A stretch of 64,000 nucleotides of DNA, taken from the NCBI GenBank assembly GCA_902806595.1, contig CADCXC010000038.1, positions 62,001 through 126,000 of the forward strand, given 5' to 3'. Source of the DNA: Pyrenopolyporus hunteri. Its lineage: Eukaryota > Ascomycota > Sordariomycetes > Xylariales > Hypoxylaceae. The notes beneath the pieces are model-generated. The model was not told the origin of the DNA and searched no databases. It was given only the letters and a program-made list of their open reading frames with translations. Positions 46,035 through 58,200 of this stretch are shown in pieces. The position numbers were made by a program, and so were the translations under genes. Numbering within the stretch: the stretch's first letter is position 1; each line of letters starts with the position of its first letter.

Positions 46035-47192
46035 ATGACAGAAGCCGCATTGGTCGAACCGCTGGTCGGCGCGTCAGAGACGACGGCGGGAGCCGGTCCA
46101 AACCTACCCCTAGCGGACGCGACCTCCCCGGTTCGGCTTCCCACTGTTCCGGAAGAAATCACGGCCTCGTGGCTTGCTACGGTTCTGGGATCCGAGGTCA
46201 AATCAGCCAGGCTATCCAACGTTCTACCCGGAACAGCTAGTAAAGTCTACGTCGTCGTCGAATACGAAGACGACGCGGACGTCGACAAGGCGACGCGTAG
46301 ACCGACCAACCTCTGTGTTAAGGGTGGGTTCGATCCCGCCTTCGTTCGACAGGTACCTTGGACCGCCGTGATCTGCCGACGCGAAGCCGAATTCTTTAGT
46401 CGGGTGGCCCCGAACCTCGAGAACATTATCCTTCCGAAGTCCTGGTGGGCCGGGTCCAACTCCGGCCAAGGCATCGTGATCATGGACGACCTCGCCGCCC
46501 AGGGGTGCGAATTTGGCGACCCTACCGAAGCCTGGCCGGTCGCTCGCGTCCGAGCCGGCGTCGAGCAGCTTGCGGCGTTGCACGCGTCGACGTGGGGCGT
46601 GAAGCCGGCCGACTACCCCTGGCTTACTTCGGATTACGACCAGATTGTCCTTGATCTGATGGAAACGTTCGACGTGCTCGTGCGAAGCCCTGGCCGACCA
46701 CGCATAATGGACTACCTGAAAGATCAGAGGCGCGTCACGGAGTGCTTGAAGAAGCATTACGCTTCGAGGAATCCCAAGTTCCAATGTTTGCTACACGGCG
46801 ACCCCCACCTCGGAAACACGTACCTCGACGAGGGCTCGCCTCGGTTCCTCGATTGGCAATGCATCCACATCGGATCGGCCTTCCACGACGTGGCTTATTT
46901 CGTCGGCGGTGCTCTGAATATCGAGGATCGGAGGACGTACGAGTGGGAGATCGTGGATCATTATCTTGCTACGCTTTCGAAGCTGGGCGCCCCGGCCTTT
47001 TCGAGCAAGGAGCGGGATGTTTCGTGCGAGTATCGCAAGGCGTTCTTGGCGGGAATCGGCTGGATAATATGCCCTTACGAATCGCAGCCTAAAGAGCGCG
47101 TCCACGCCATGGCCGAACGGTATTCCGCGGCTTTGGACGACCATAAGACGCTCGAGCTCGTGGAATCGCTTGCGCTTCCTCGCGCTGAGTAA
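46035..47192 (+). CDS. APH/CHK-like small-molecule kinase
   Basis: Single-exon, 385 aa. It belongs to the protein-kinase-like phosphotransferase group that includes aminoglycoside, choline and ecdysteroid kinases. Visible marks are a loose phosphate-binding loop region (LSNVLPGTASKVYVVVEY), the ATP-lysine candidate in LCVKGGF, the adenine-pocket strand GIVIMDDL, the catalytic loop LLHGDPHLGN (about residue 254; Asp and Asn present), and the metal-binding FLDWQ (about residue 274). There is no signal peptide. The substrate is unknown; fungal members may phosphorylate small alcohols. The stop lies 210 bp from the convergent ABCB exporter's 3' end. Confidence 0.87.
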   Translation: MTEAALVEPLVGASETTAGAGPNLPLADATSPVRLPTVPEEITASWLATVLGSEVKSARLSNVLPGTASKVYVVVEYEDDADVDKATRRPTNLCVKGGFDPAFVRQVPWTAVICRREAEFFSRVAPNLENIILPKSWWAGSNSGQGIVIMDDLAAQGCEFGDPTEAWPVARVRAGVEQLAALHASTWGVKPADYPWLTSDYDQIVLDLMETFDVLVRSPGRPRIMDYLKDQRRVTECLKKHYASRNPKFQCLLHGDPHLGNTYLDEGSPRFLDWQCIHIGSAFHDVAYFVGGALNIEDRRTYEWEIVDHYLATLSKLGAPAFSSKERDVSCEYRKAFLAGIGWIICPYESQPKERVHAMAERYSAALDDHKTLELVESLALPRAE

Positions 47193-47402
47193 GATGAAGA
47201 TGCGACTGTTACGGCCTACTGCACCCAGCCTACCATTTTAGATTACGTACCTTGGGTTCTAAGCCCCCTTGAAAACCAGAATAAGACCAGAACGTTAACC
47301 GAGACGGTACCGAGCACGGATGTATCCATTATTCTTTGATGAGCCCCTGCGTGAAGGTGTCTATCCAATATACAATCAATCGTAGCGAGGAATGCCTCCC
47401 AC

Positions 47403-50400
47403 CTACCGCAACATTTGCTGAAGGGCGTTGATCCGATAATTCTCGCTCCTCGCCATCAGCTCGCTATGGCTGCCGCTGTCCACCAATCTCCCGTCCTCCA
47501 CCACGAAGATGACGTCGGCCTTTTGTACGGTGTGAAGTCTGTGAGTTATGGCGACCACCGTGACCTTCCGTGCTATGTTCTCGATGCCCACCCGGACGGC
47601 TTGCTCGCTTTCGGCGTCTAGAGCGCTCGTAGATTCGTCTAGCAGCAGGAGACTCGGCTTTCGCACGAGCGCGCGAGCGATCGCGAGCCTCTGACGTTGC
47701 CCCCCCGAGAGCCGGGACCCGTTGGGGCCGCACTCCGTGTCGTAGCCCTGGGGGAGGGCGACGATCGTATCGTGAATGTTCGCTGTGCGACACGCCTCCT
47801 CGATCTCCGCGTAGCTCGCTTCGTGGCCGGGACGCGCGCCGAGGCCGACGTTGAACCTGACGCTCCCGCTAAATAAGGCATTATCCTGAGGTACGACGGC
47901 GACGTCTCCGCGGAAATCGGTGTCTTCGTACGTAGCGAGATCGATCCCGTTTATCTCCACCGAGCCCGACGTCGGGGAGTACGCCCGCTGGATGAGAGAC
48001 ATGATGGTCGACTTTCCCGCTCCGGACGGTCCGACGAGGCCGACGAACTGGCCTGGCTGGATCACGAACGAGATCCCCTTAAGGGCCGGCTGCCCGGGCC
48101 TAGACGGATAGGTGAAATAGACGTCCCTGAACGCGACGCTCATGCTCCGGGGAGACGACGGATCAGTCCTCGAAGCGGTAGCCTCCACGTCGCGGTCTCC
48201 CGAAACCCATCCGTGGACGGAACTAAGGATCCGAGAGGGGTCCGTCGGCGTCCTATCCCTTCCTAGGCCGAGGACGGCTAACGTCCTCGACGCCGCGCTC
48301 CTGGCGCGGGAAAACTCGGGGGCGAGATAGAAGACCTGGTCGAGTAGCCTCAGCCCTACCAGGATCGAGACCTGGGCGACGTAAAACTGCGTCTGGGTGT
48401 ACTGGCCGCGTATTATGAGCTGGGACCCCCACCAGTAGGACAGGCAATATATGAAGAGGCTCGTGCTATTCGCGATGGACAAGTAGACGCAGGTATGAAG
48501 CGCCTCCTTTATCATTCTCGACCTGGGCTGCTTCAGAGCACTTCGATACCTGTTGACGGTTTCGTCCTCGAGCGAGAAGCTCGCGATGGTCTTGATCTGG
48601 CCGACCGCTTCCACGGCGATGCCGATCGCCTCGACGAACGCCTTCCGGCTTCTTTCTTGGTGCCGAGCGAGGAACCGAAGTTGCAAGAAACCGGCGCCGA
48701 GCAGGATGGGGATGAGGCTCAGACACACGAGCGCGATCTTCCACGCAAAGATGTGGCTGACGATCACGGCCACGAATAGGTTGACGAAGATGGAGAGGGT
48801 CGTGGCGATGATGCTTCCGCTAAACGCTGCTAGCGAGGGGCTGTCCTTCGTTATCACGTCGCAAGAGTCCGGCGCGGAATCGTGCCATTCGAGACTCTGG
48901 CTTAGCAACGCTCGGAAGCTCAATACGCGGATTCTGTAGACTAGGTTCTCCGATAGCCGCCCAAACGTCGACCAGCTCCCGACGTTAGCGAGGAATTCGA
49001 CCACAGCTAACATGAAGATCAGGCCGCTGAAGAAGCGGCCCAGGTAGAGGATGCTCGATACGGTATTGCCGCACGAGTTGAGAGCAGCGACGGTCGATCC
49101 GAAGATGAGCCCCATGGCCGTGAACGTACAGCCTACGACGACGGCGGCAGGGACGGCGAGAACCAGCCATTTATAGTCGGGCCTAACCAGCCAGCTCATG
49201 CCGGTAAGGACTGTATCGGGGTAAACGGAGATGCCGGCCTTCCCAAGCGCGGATTTACCAAAACCGTCCTGAGCGTTGTCTTCTGGTTTTTCTTCGGGTA
49301 GGATCTCTTTGGTCGCATTCGACGAGATAGACCCGCGCTTCTTGATCGTATCGCTCGACGATTCTAGATCCGTAATCTTATGCAGTGAGGATAACTCCGA
49401 GTCCTCCCCGTCGGACGTGTCTACTCCCTGGAGAGCAGCCAGATTCGCAAAAGCGCCGCCTTGCTCTAGGAGTCCCTCGTACGTGCCTTGCTCGACCACC
49501 TCTCCGTCTTGCATGACTATAACCTTGTCCGCGTGTTTTATAGTCGATAGGCGATGCGCCACCGAAATGACGGTTCTGCCAACAGCCACCTTGTCGAGGC
49601 TCGCTCGAATCTTTTTCTCCGTAGCCGAATCTAGCGAGGCCGTAGCCTCGTCGAGTACTAGCACTTTGGGGTCGCGGATTAGCGCCCTAGCCAGAGCGAT
49701 GCGAGTCCGTTCCCCGCCGCTGACGAGCTTTCCGCCGACGCCCACCTGCGTCCTATATCCTTGTTCGAGACGGTGGACAAATCCGAGCTCGGCCAAATCT
49801 GCGGCTTTCTTGACCAACCCTGCGATTTCCGCGACGGCACCTCCCCTCTCCGCGGCCGATTCCAGCAGGTCGTTCGTATCCGCGCTTTCGACGAAGGCCC
49901 GCAATTCCTGGCCGACGATCGCGGATCGGAGGTGTTCGTGCTCGGGCCGGGGAGAGTTCGCGAGGCCGAGAGCGATGTTTTCGAAGACCGAGCGGTTAAA
50001 CAGCTCGGATTCTTGCTGGACTAAGCTGACGAAGCCCCGCACGCTACTCGCATTAATCGACCGCACGTCTACGCCGCCGAACAAGATCGTCCCGTTCGTC
50101 GGATCGTAGAGGCGGTCTATCAAGGCCACGACCGAGGACTTCCCGCTGCCCGACTGCCCGACGACGGCCGTGTGCTTCCCGGCGGGGAAGGTCAAGTTCA
50201 CGTGCTTCAGGGCTAACTGTCCGGGCCGGGAAGGATAGGCAAAATCGACGCCGCGGAATTCGATGTTTCCAGGCGTATCCCACGGCAACTTCGACCCCGA
50301 ATGGGCGTCGATAGAAGAGCGGTAGTCCATATCCGCTTTGATCCGTTCGTACGCCGACGAGGCGGCTCCGAAGATCGGAAATAGGGGTGCTAGCCCTCCC

Positions 50401-51461
50401 AGAATGATGCAGGCGTCGACGAGCAAGAATACGACGGTGTATACTTGGCCAAAGGTCGTATCCCCCTCGCCGTCGACGGCATCCGCAATCATGCGGCTCC
50501 CTTGCCAGTAGGCCAAGGCGTTGGAGCTGTAGCCTATGAAGTAGAGCAGGCCTGCCTGCATACCGGCGACGAGAGCCTTCTTGATGCCGAATTTGCGTGC
50601 AAGCGCCATATGTGCCGAGAATTTGGCCTCAAGCCGCGGTCCGGCGTCGAAAGCCTGGACGATGGCGATCCGCGAGAGGGCCTCGGAAGCTACCGAGCAG
50701 CCGGCGGCGAAGGATTCGGTAGATTTAGCGGCGAATCTTTTGAAGAGGCGGCTCCCGGCGACGATCAAGGCTAGAAACGCCGGAGCGAGAGCGATAAGGA
50801 TTCCGGCCAGGACGGGTTTCTTGACGAAAGCAACGATGTAAGCCGTGACGACGAAGCTGCACTGGCCGATCAGCCGGCCGACCTTCTCGCTGGTGCCGGT
50901 CTGGATGGAAGAGAACGCATCGTCCAGCCGAGCGCTCACTTCTCCGACGTGTTTGTCGTCGAAGAAGCTCGGGTCCTGGCGAAGGAGACGCCGCACATAT
51001 CGGTCTCTCAGCCTATGCATCAACCGTTGGGATTGTACATTCCAGCAGACGGTATGGCAATAAACAAGGACGAATTGCGCCGCCGCGGCGGACGCAAGCT
51101 TGACTAAGATGCCGGAGATGTCGTGCTGATAGTTATCCGCGGTCGCATCGGTGCTACGGCAAGACGCCTCGTTGAGGCTGTCGACTAGCTGCCCGAACAA
51201 TATAGCTATGAGCGGGTACGGGATGCCCGCCGCAATTGCAAAAATGGTGCCGAAGACCATGAGGCTCATATCGAGCCATGTCGGGTCCGCAGAGAAAAGA
51301 AGCCGAAGGAATACCAACACTTTTCGCCGCCCCTACACCTCATATCCGATTAGCTACGACGTGATAAACGATGAAGGATAGGCTGAGGCACCTACCGTCT
51401 TCCCCCTTAATGACTTACTGCACAGCCTGCTGGTTGTGCGGCTGTTCTTTTCTGCTGCCAT
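47403..51461 (-). CDS. ABCB-type full ABC exporter (MDR-like)
   Basis: Two-half ABC transporter (TMD-NBD-TMD-NBD) in the P-glycoprotein/ABCB class, predicted to export small molecules or lipids, likely at the plasma membrane. Exons 51396-51461 and 47403-51332 (1331 aa). The first exon supplies the ATG (MAAEKNSRTTSR); the long second exon has no ATG at its 5' end, and the join closes in phase. NBD1 has Walker A GQSGSGKSS (about residue 413), signature VSGGERTRIALARAL and Walker B VLVLDEATASLD. NBD2 has GPSGAGKST (about 1121), LSGGQRQRLAIARAL and LLLLDESTSALD. Each TMD shows the expected helices. All catalytic motifs look intact, unlike the decayed ABCC copy near 30 kb. Confidence 0.94.
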
Positions 51462-51696
51462 CGCGGCTCGTGTTTTCTACATGAAATCGTACTTACGTAG
51501 GTAGGTACCTAGGGGGGAGATGGACAGGTTGTTAAGGGCGTTATGCGGTGGGGATCAATCTGGCGAGCAAGGAAATTATAAAGACCAACGTGAACATTTG
51601 TCCAGCGCAGCAGCCCGAGACCGGCTACGGAATTTCACGTAAATGTTCATGGCTAAGGCCCCTTGGCGTTTTCTGGGCACATTTATCAGGTAGGGA

Positions 51697-51735
51697 AGTA
51701 GGTAGGTAGGTAGGTAGGTAGGTACCTGGTAGGTA
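51697..51735. repeat. TAGG tandem array with GGTACC centre
   Basis: At least six TAGG units end in GGTACCTGGTAGG. It is the longest pure array of the dispersed family here. Confidence 0.9.
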
Positions 51736-52231
51736 AGCTACTAACCTTCCCGTCGCCCTGCGAAAGGATTAATCGGCATTAGGATAATACGACAGTTACA
51801 TGGGTATTTCTGAGTTCGGCTACCATCGCCGGCCAATCTCTCGGATCTGATAAGGGTATGGACGGATCTGATAACAATCTAAAGCGGGGACATTGGAGCT
51901 AGGCCGGGGTAGGTCGGCCGGCCCCGGTTTCTAAAGCCCCTTATTTTTACCTTACGATTTGATAGACCAACATCCTCGAAGTTGGCTTTTCCCATCCGAT
52001 AGGAAGACAGGAGGCACAGGAAGAGGCCTCGATAATGTCGCTACCATTATTACAGCCCCACCCGATTACCTCGTACGTCCGGGCTCTTACTACTCAAGAG
52101 CCCGGTAAGCCCTAGCGCAACCCCCTTGGGAAAATCCATACGTCCAAACGCTAGCCCCCGTACGAAGCTGTGCCGCTCCCTTAAACTTGGTCCCCGGGGA
52201 TCGGGTCGCTATGCTATAACCCTAGCTTCCC

Positions 52232-52254
52232 TTTTTTTTTTTTTTTTTTTTTTT
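52232..52254 (+). repeat. Poly-T run (23 nt), intergenic
   Basis: T23 outside any supported gene. Confidence 0.9.
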
Positions 52255-53129
52255 CGTCACTTACCATCTTGTCGCTTCGGATCACGCGCTTACATATCCG
52301 CCAGTCTCAAGACTACGTACATTGTTAGTGGTGTTGGGCGATCGAAAGCTCTTCGTCTACTAGGAAGTTCCCCAGAAATGTCAATAGACGTAGTCGAGCT
52401 AACAGGTGTTTTCACGTGCCTATGATGGCTCTGGAACCGCAAGAATAGAAAAGACAGCCTTTCTTGCTTAGCTACGATGTTTAATTAGCAAGAGTACTAC
52501 GCAAAGAGAAACGCTGCGCAGGTGATCGATACTCTTATAGCCATATACCCACCCGTTATCGTACAGATTAGACGGAATTTCAGAAAGACCTGGCCAAGGA
52601 ACTTTGCTGCGGGGAGGAAACCAACCAAGTATAACGTTGAAAGATCAAGATTCTCTTCAAGCTCACTGGCAGAACTTGAGGGCTGGCTATCCAGCAGCCG
52701 ACTAACTGAGAGGTGCGGCCAGGCTCACTAGCTTTGGAGGAACCAGGGTTCAGCCGCCGCCCACCCTAGATCGTTCGGGTTCCGAAATTACCATGCATCA
52801 TATCGTCTCTTAATAGTGGCATAGCCATATCCGTTTATGGGGATCATTGTTAGGCACAATAGGTGGAACTATAGGAAGACAGACGGTTGATCAACTATGC
52901 ACCGAGTGGTATTAATAGTCCTAGTGAACCAAGACAATACAGGTCCATCCGGCCGATCCGGCCCCTGGAGTCACCTCAGCTCCTAATATCTAGCCGTCCA
53001 TCATCGCTCGCTTCGAATCAGATTTGAGTCGAATGCGAAGCCTGGACTACATGGTAGGTGTTTTATGACTCTCTGTTCCCTTCTCCCTATCGAATCGAAT
53101 TTTGCCTTCGCAGTGGGACATTCTGCCCC

Positions 53130-53783
53130 TTATTTGTCCTTGTTCTCGGGCTGGCGAACCGCCTTGGGCCTTAACGGGATGATGAAAGGGCCCTTACGAG
53201 CCCTGACGTAGCGTTGGGTCGGCGCTTGCGGCGCTCTGGGCTTATCATCCTTTCCCACGATTTTGAGATCGCTGCTGAAAGGAATGATATCTCTCTTCTT
53301 CGTGCGCCTCCGGGGCGGGCCTTTGTACGGCTGATTTGGCATGCTGATCTGGCGGCCGTATAGATCGATGAACTGTTGAACCAAGGATGCCATTCTACCA
53401 CAGTGGCCCGGGGATAGCCCGCGTCCCTTTTGTCGCTCGGTATAGGCATTTCTAGCATGGACGAGGAGCAAGATAAGTTCGCTCAACTCGTGGTCGGATA
53501 GGCATCTCACCCAGAGGACGTCTTTCTTGATATATTCCAGGAATTCCTGCTGGTATTCAAGGTGGATGACGTCGCGTTCATCGTCGTACTTGAACTCCTC
53601 GTATCCGTCGATCATTGCTATGAGTACCTTCTGTATCTGCTTATTCACGCTGGAACGCGTCGCCTTTTCGTTTCCCCATGCAGCGAAGACGTTGGCTCTG
53701 AGGTCATCGTCGATTTTTATCTGGCGCCACAAGAGTCCTTTATTGGTAAGGAGGTTCTTAAACGTCGCAAGGCGGCCTGCCAT
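53130..53783 (-). CDS. Hypothetical protein, 217 aa
   Basis: I do not recognise this protein. The first in-frame ATG is at 53783 (MAGRLATFKNLLTNKG). The N-terminal two thirds read as a compact helical fold (VNKQIQKVLIAMIDGYEEFK, LSDHELSELILLLVHARNAY) with several Trp. The last 70 residues are basic and Pro-rich (PPRRRTKKRD, FIIPLRPKAVRQ). No signal peptide, membrane helix or zinc ligands are seen. Composition favours a nuclear or nucleic-acid-binding role, which is inference only. It sits between the ABCB exporter and the broken adenylate-forming reductase. Confidence 0.6.
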   Translation of the reverse strand: MAGRLATFKNLLTNKGLLWRQIKIDDDLRANVFAAWGNEKATRSSVNKQIQKVLIAMIDGYEEFKYDDERDVIHLEYQQEFLEYIKKDVLWVRCLSDHELSELILLLVHARNAYTERQKGRGLSPGHCGRMASLVQQFIDLYGRQISMPNQPYKGPPRRRTKKRDIIPFSSDLKIVGKDDKPRAPQAPTQRYVRARKGPFIIPLRPKAVRQPENKDK

Positions 53784-54187
53784 GATGACTGCTGGAAGCA
53801 CATTTAAGAATTGCTTTGGATGAGTGTTAGCTGTAAGTACCTCGGTAGGAAACGAGAGGGGTGAGAAATGGAACAGAACGTACTTGACCGAGTGTGGATT
53901 TCCGAAAGAGTAGATGTCATCGGGAATTTAAGCACCATACAGGAATTTTGAGTGAAACGATTGTAGCCCCGGCGCCGTGGTTACTGCGGGCCTCTGGTAA
54001 ACAGCGCGGAACTTATGAAGGGACAGGTGGGTAGTGTTGGGAGGGGCAACTGCCGGAAAGATCAGGTTGAAGGTATCTTGGTTGTCAAGGTGATCGTGGT
54101 CGACGGGTACTGGCCACCTGACTAAAGGTTATATACCATAACAAACCGCAGGCAGGTAACAACGAGCGAGCTCAGAGGGCCATCTAC

Positions 54188-54262
54188 TGTTTGGTCGAGT
54201 GGTAAGAGCTGTGATTTAAAAAAGGGGCCGATTTGTCCCGATCACAGTTCGAGCCACAGACC
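54188..54262 (+). other. tRNA-like sequence (pseudogene or SINE head)
   Basis: TGGTCGAGTGGTAAGAGC matches the D-arm/A-box pattern of class II tRNAs, and CAGTTCGAGCC resembles a B-box/T-loop about 45 nt downstream. Between them TGTGAT and ATCACA can pair. A proper acceptor stem and anticodon arm are not evident, so I do not call a functional tRNA. Confidence 0.4.
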
Positions 54263-54270
54263 TAGCAGGA

Positions 54271-54400
54271 TTGATAAACTCGCAGCTCATCCCTAGGGTT
54301 CGAAGCCCAATGTTGGATTGATCTCATCCCTAGGGTTCGAAGCCCAATGTTGGATTGATAACCTCGCAGCTCATCCCTAGGGTTCGAAGCCCGATGTTGG
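54271..54400 (+). repeat. Three ~47-bp tandem repeats with B-box-like core
   Basis: Copies start at about 54271, 54318 and 54354. The middle one lacks about 11 bp. Each holds CATCCCTAGGGTTCGAAGCC, whose GGTTCGAAGCC part resembles a pol III B-box, and ends in TGTTGGA. They lie directly behind the tRNA-like sequence. Confidence 0.85.
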
Positions 54401-55227
54401 ACTTTACTTTTTCCATTTTTCACTTTCTCTTTTTCTTTCATGTTACCTTGATTACCTTCATTCCCTTCGTCCCCTTCGTCCCCTTCCTTCCCTTCCGCTC
54501 CTCTGCCTCCCGATTCGGTGAACCTTTGCTAATTGCCTACCTTGGTATCTATACTACAGACTCTTAGTTAACGTAGGCAATCGGTAATTAGAAGAGGTCA
54601 ACTGCAATTCTTCGGTTGCTAGGTCTTCTAGAAGTTCAATTGACGTCACCTAGAAATGTTGGCGCCCATTAATGAAACCCTTATTCGTCGTATATTGTAA
54701 GCTACTACCTACCTACCTAGGTATGTAATGAAGGTATCTAAGTCAAAACTTGAATATAACAAATACGGCACACAAGTTGTTTCTCCCACCATAAACCATG
54801 GTTCACGTCGTAAGAGTATTATTTTACGGATCCCAAAGGGCATACTTATCACAGCTATTTCAACAGAAACCCTACTGTTTCCATCAGTACCTTATGTACC
54901 TAATTGACCACCCAGTTAGTGATACCAGCTGGGAAGATCACCATCCAGGACTATCCTGAGCAACCCCCCTTCTCCGTTACATGTGGTGCTCGTTCCTTAC
55001 GTAATTTCGTGTACGTTAACCGTCGATCTTATAAGTGCGTTGGATCACGTGACCCACTCTAGGAGTAGCTATTCGCCTCGGATACGATATCTCCTCTTTG
55101 CGACTGTTCTCTCAAACCTGGTACTATATAAACCCTACCGTCTTCGTAATCGTGCCCCGAACTTCTACCTATAATGCTTACCTACCTAGGTACCTAAGAA
55201 ACCTACCAGGAATTCCAACGGTTCGCC

Positions 55228-58200
55228 ATGGCACGAGACGTCCCGGCGTACGGACGGAGACTTATCCCGAAAGTCTTGGATGAGTTAGCAGAGACAGATC
55301 CTCACAGGGTCTATGCCGCTATACCAAAGACTCTAGATATAAAGGATGGGTATCGTGACGTTACCATGAAGGACTTGGCAAGGTGCGTCCATTTCACCGC
55401 GCGGTGGATCGAAGACAAGTTCGGCCGAAGCGACAGCTTCGAAACCATCACCTACCTGGGACTGTCGGACCTTCGCGGCCCAGCTACCCTCTTGGCAGCC
55501 GTCAAAACCGGATATAAGGTATAATGCTCCGGCTTGTTTCGTACATACGTGCTTGGCGTCGCTGATGTTAATAGCTTCTGCTTCCGTCGCCTCGAAACCC
55601 TCCTCCGACTAACTTGTCGTTGATGGATCAGACTAGGAGTACCAAGCTGCTGTACGCTGCGGAACTCGACCCCATGGTTAAGTCGCTGCAGGCCTTGGCA
55701 CCGTCTATTAGCGCTTGTCCGGTTCCCTCTTTTTCGGAGATGTTGGAGAGCGATGCGGCGCCTTACCCTTATCTGAAGAGCTTTGACGAGGCTAGAGACG
55801 ACCCCATAGTTGTCCTACACTGCTCGGGATCCACAGGTGAGTTCCCTGCGTCTAATTTGATAGACAGCTGGGGGGGTTCGTATTTATATGCGTAAGTTCC
55901 TACCCGCCTGCCGAATTTACCAGACCTAGAGGTCTCGCTCGTCGAGGCTGACGGAGAGAAGACCACGCGATCTGCAACACGGTCTCGCTTGTTCTTGGCC
56001 CTCCGCATATAGCTCCGGATGCCGTATTATTGAAGGAGATTGCGCAGCAACAGAAGTTGCGAGGAGTCATGGTTATACCAGCCCTTTTGGAACAGCTCCT
56101 CCGCGACTCCGCCGGCGTGGACTTTATCGAAAGCCTAGAGTTTGTTGCTTGCGCCGGAGCTCCTCTCCCCGCCGCTCTCGGGGACAGGCTCAAGGATCTC
56201 GTCAAGCTATTCGTCTTCATCGGTTCTACGGAGACTTTCCCTCTTCCCGAATTATCCAAGTCTCCGGACGATTGGGTATATCACGAGTTCAACCCCAATC
56301 TCAAGCACGAGATGCAGCTTTATGACCCCAACGTCGGCACCTTCGAACTGGTCATCTTCGCCGACGCGAGCGCTAGGGACGCGGCTCCTCTCTACCACAA
56401 CTTGCCCGGCGTTAGCCCGTACTACACTAGGGACTTGTTTACCCGGCATCCCGAAAAGCCCGATCTCTTCAGATATTATGGGCGAAAGGACGACATCCTC
56501 GTCTTGGCCAATGGGGAGAAAGTCAACCCGATCCCGTTGGAGCAGCATGTCCAAGGACACCCTTCCGTCAAGGGCGCGATGGTCGTCGGGACTGGCAGGG
56601 ACCAATCAGCTCTGCTAGTAGAGCCCGAAGAAGGTTTCGACGAGACCGGGCGTCGGGATTTCCTAAAGATGCTCTGGCCGCGGATCGAGGAGTCCAACAC
56701 GCATATCGCTGGTCAAGGGCGCGTCGCCAGGGATAAGATCACCGTCTCCCTTCCCGATAAACCCTTTCCTAGGACCGGGAAGGGAACCGTCATACGTAAG
56801 CTTACGGAAGAGCTCTATAAGAACGAGATAGAGAGGCTATATTCGGGCTCGCTGCCCGAGGACCGAATGGTCGGGATAGATCTGGAGAGGTCCCGCGATG
56901 CCGACTATGAGCTGACTAAGATCGTGAGCTTTTTGAGGCAGGTCCTTGCGGCTTCTTCTTTCGTCCCGGCGGAAACGATCGGGGAGGACGAGGATTTCTT
57001 CGCCCACGGCCTCGACTCGCTGCAGACGTTGGAGATCGCGGCAAACTTGAAACGTAACTTGGGGAGACGCGTCTCGAGTTCCGTTGCGTGGATATCACCT
57101 CGCATCATCTTTCGAAACCCGACGCTGCTCGATCTTTCTTACTAGCAGCGTTTCTTAACGAGGGCATCGCTGCCGAAGGGAAAGGAGCCTCGCTAGTAGA
57201 TCAGAACCTCGCCGTGGGCGAAGCGGTCGCGCGATACACCAAGACTCTTCCGAGCAAGCGAGAGTTTGGGTGGGCGAGGCCGCGCGACGAAACGTCCACG
57301 GTCGCCATAGTCGGCTCGACAGGCTATCTCGGATCTTTCTTCGTAGCAACGCTGCTGAGGACCCCTGGTATCAGTAGGATTTATTGCTTGAATCGGAGGA
57401 GCGACGCGCAGGAAAAGCAGGCAAAAGCTCTCGGTAGCCTAGACGAGACCTTGGTTCCGCTTCTGCGTAAGCTCGTCTACGTCCGGATCGAGTTTGGGAA
57501 ACCCCGCCTCGGATTGAGCCGGGATGGCTACGGTTTGATTGCCGACGACGTAGACGTCGTCGTCTATAATTCGTGGAGGCTAGATTTTGGCCTTGCGATC
57601 CGATCGTTCGATCCGTTCCTGCGAGCAGTCCGGGACCTGGTCGATTTGTCCGTTGAAAGCGGTCGTAGGATGCGTATCGTTTTCGTCAGCTCAATGTCCT
57701 CGGTCGAGAGTCTCGCTACCAAAGCTACGGTCCCCGAAGCTCCCGTCGAAGATGCTCTAGCGGCGATGGACACCGGGTACGGACAATCCAAGCTGGCCGC
57801 CGAGCGCATTCTCGTCGCCGCGAACAGGCGGTCGGGTATACCCGTGTCGATCATCCGCGTCGGTCAAGTTGGCGGCCCAAGCCGAGCCGCCGCCGGCGTC
57901 TGGGCTGACCAACCGTGGATATCGGCAATAATACGAACTTCGAAGACGCTGGGTTCTTTTCCGAGTCCGGTAGCCCCGATCGACTGGGTCCCTGTGGACG
58001 TCGTGGCCAACATGTTGCGGAGCTTCAGCCTCCGGCCTGCCCAGGAAGGACCTCAGGTTTACAATGTCCCTTCTGAGAGAGCTCAGCCGTGGGACTTGCT
58101 CGTCGACGTCGTACGCGAGTTGGTGGGGAACGTCGAGGTGGTACCATTGCGGCGGTGGGTTGATACGCTTCGTCGTCTTCCGGACCCGAGCCCGAGTTCC

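Larger units (their letters stand above)
51462..53129. other. Intergenic, no gene seen
   Basis: About 1.7 kb upstream of the exporter, with a strong TAGG array at 51697-51735 and a T23 run at 52232-52254. A minus-strand GTAAGT faces the T run, but I can build no exon around it. Confidence 0.55.
53784..55227. other. Intergenic with tRNA-like and tandem repeats
   Basis: About 1.4 kb. Besides the tRNA-like element and 47-bp repeats listed separately, it has a CCTTCGTC/CCTTCC pyrimidine run at 54454-54502 and CCTA/TAGG motifs at 54703-54725 and 55170-55195. No protein gene is supported. Confidence 0.55.

Noticed and set aside
52232..52300. T23 run with a facing GTAAGT as a possible fourth poly-T intron
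   Set aside because: The GTAAGT is on the strand that would read the run as A, and no exon fits around it.
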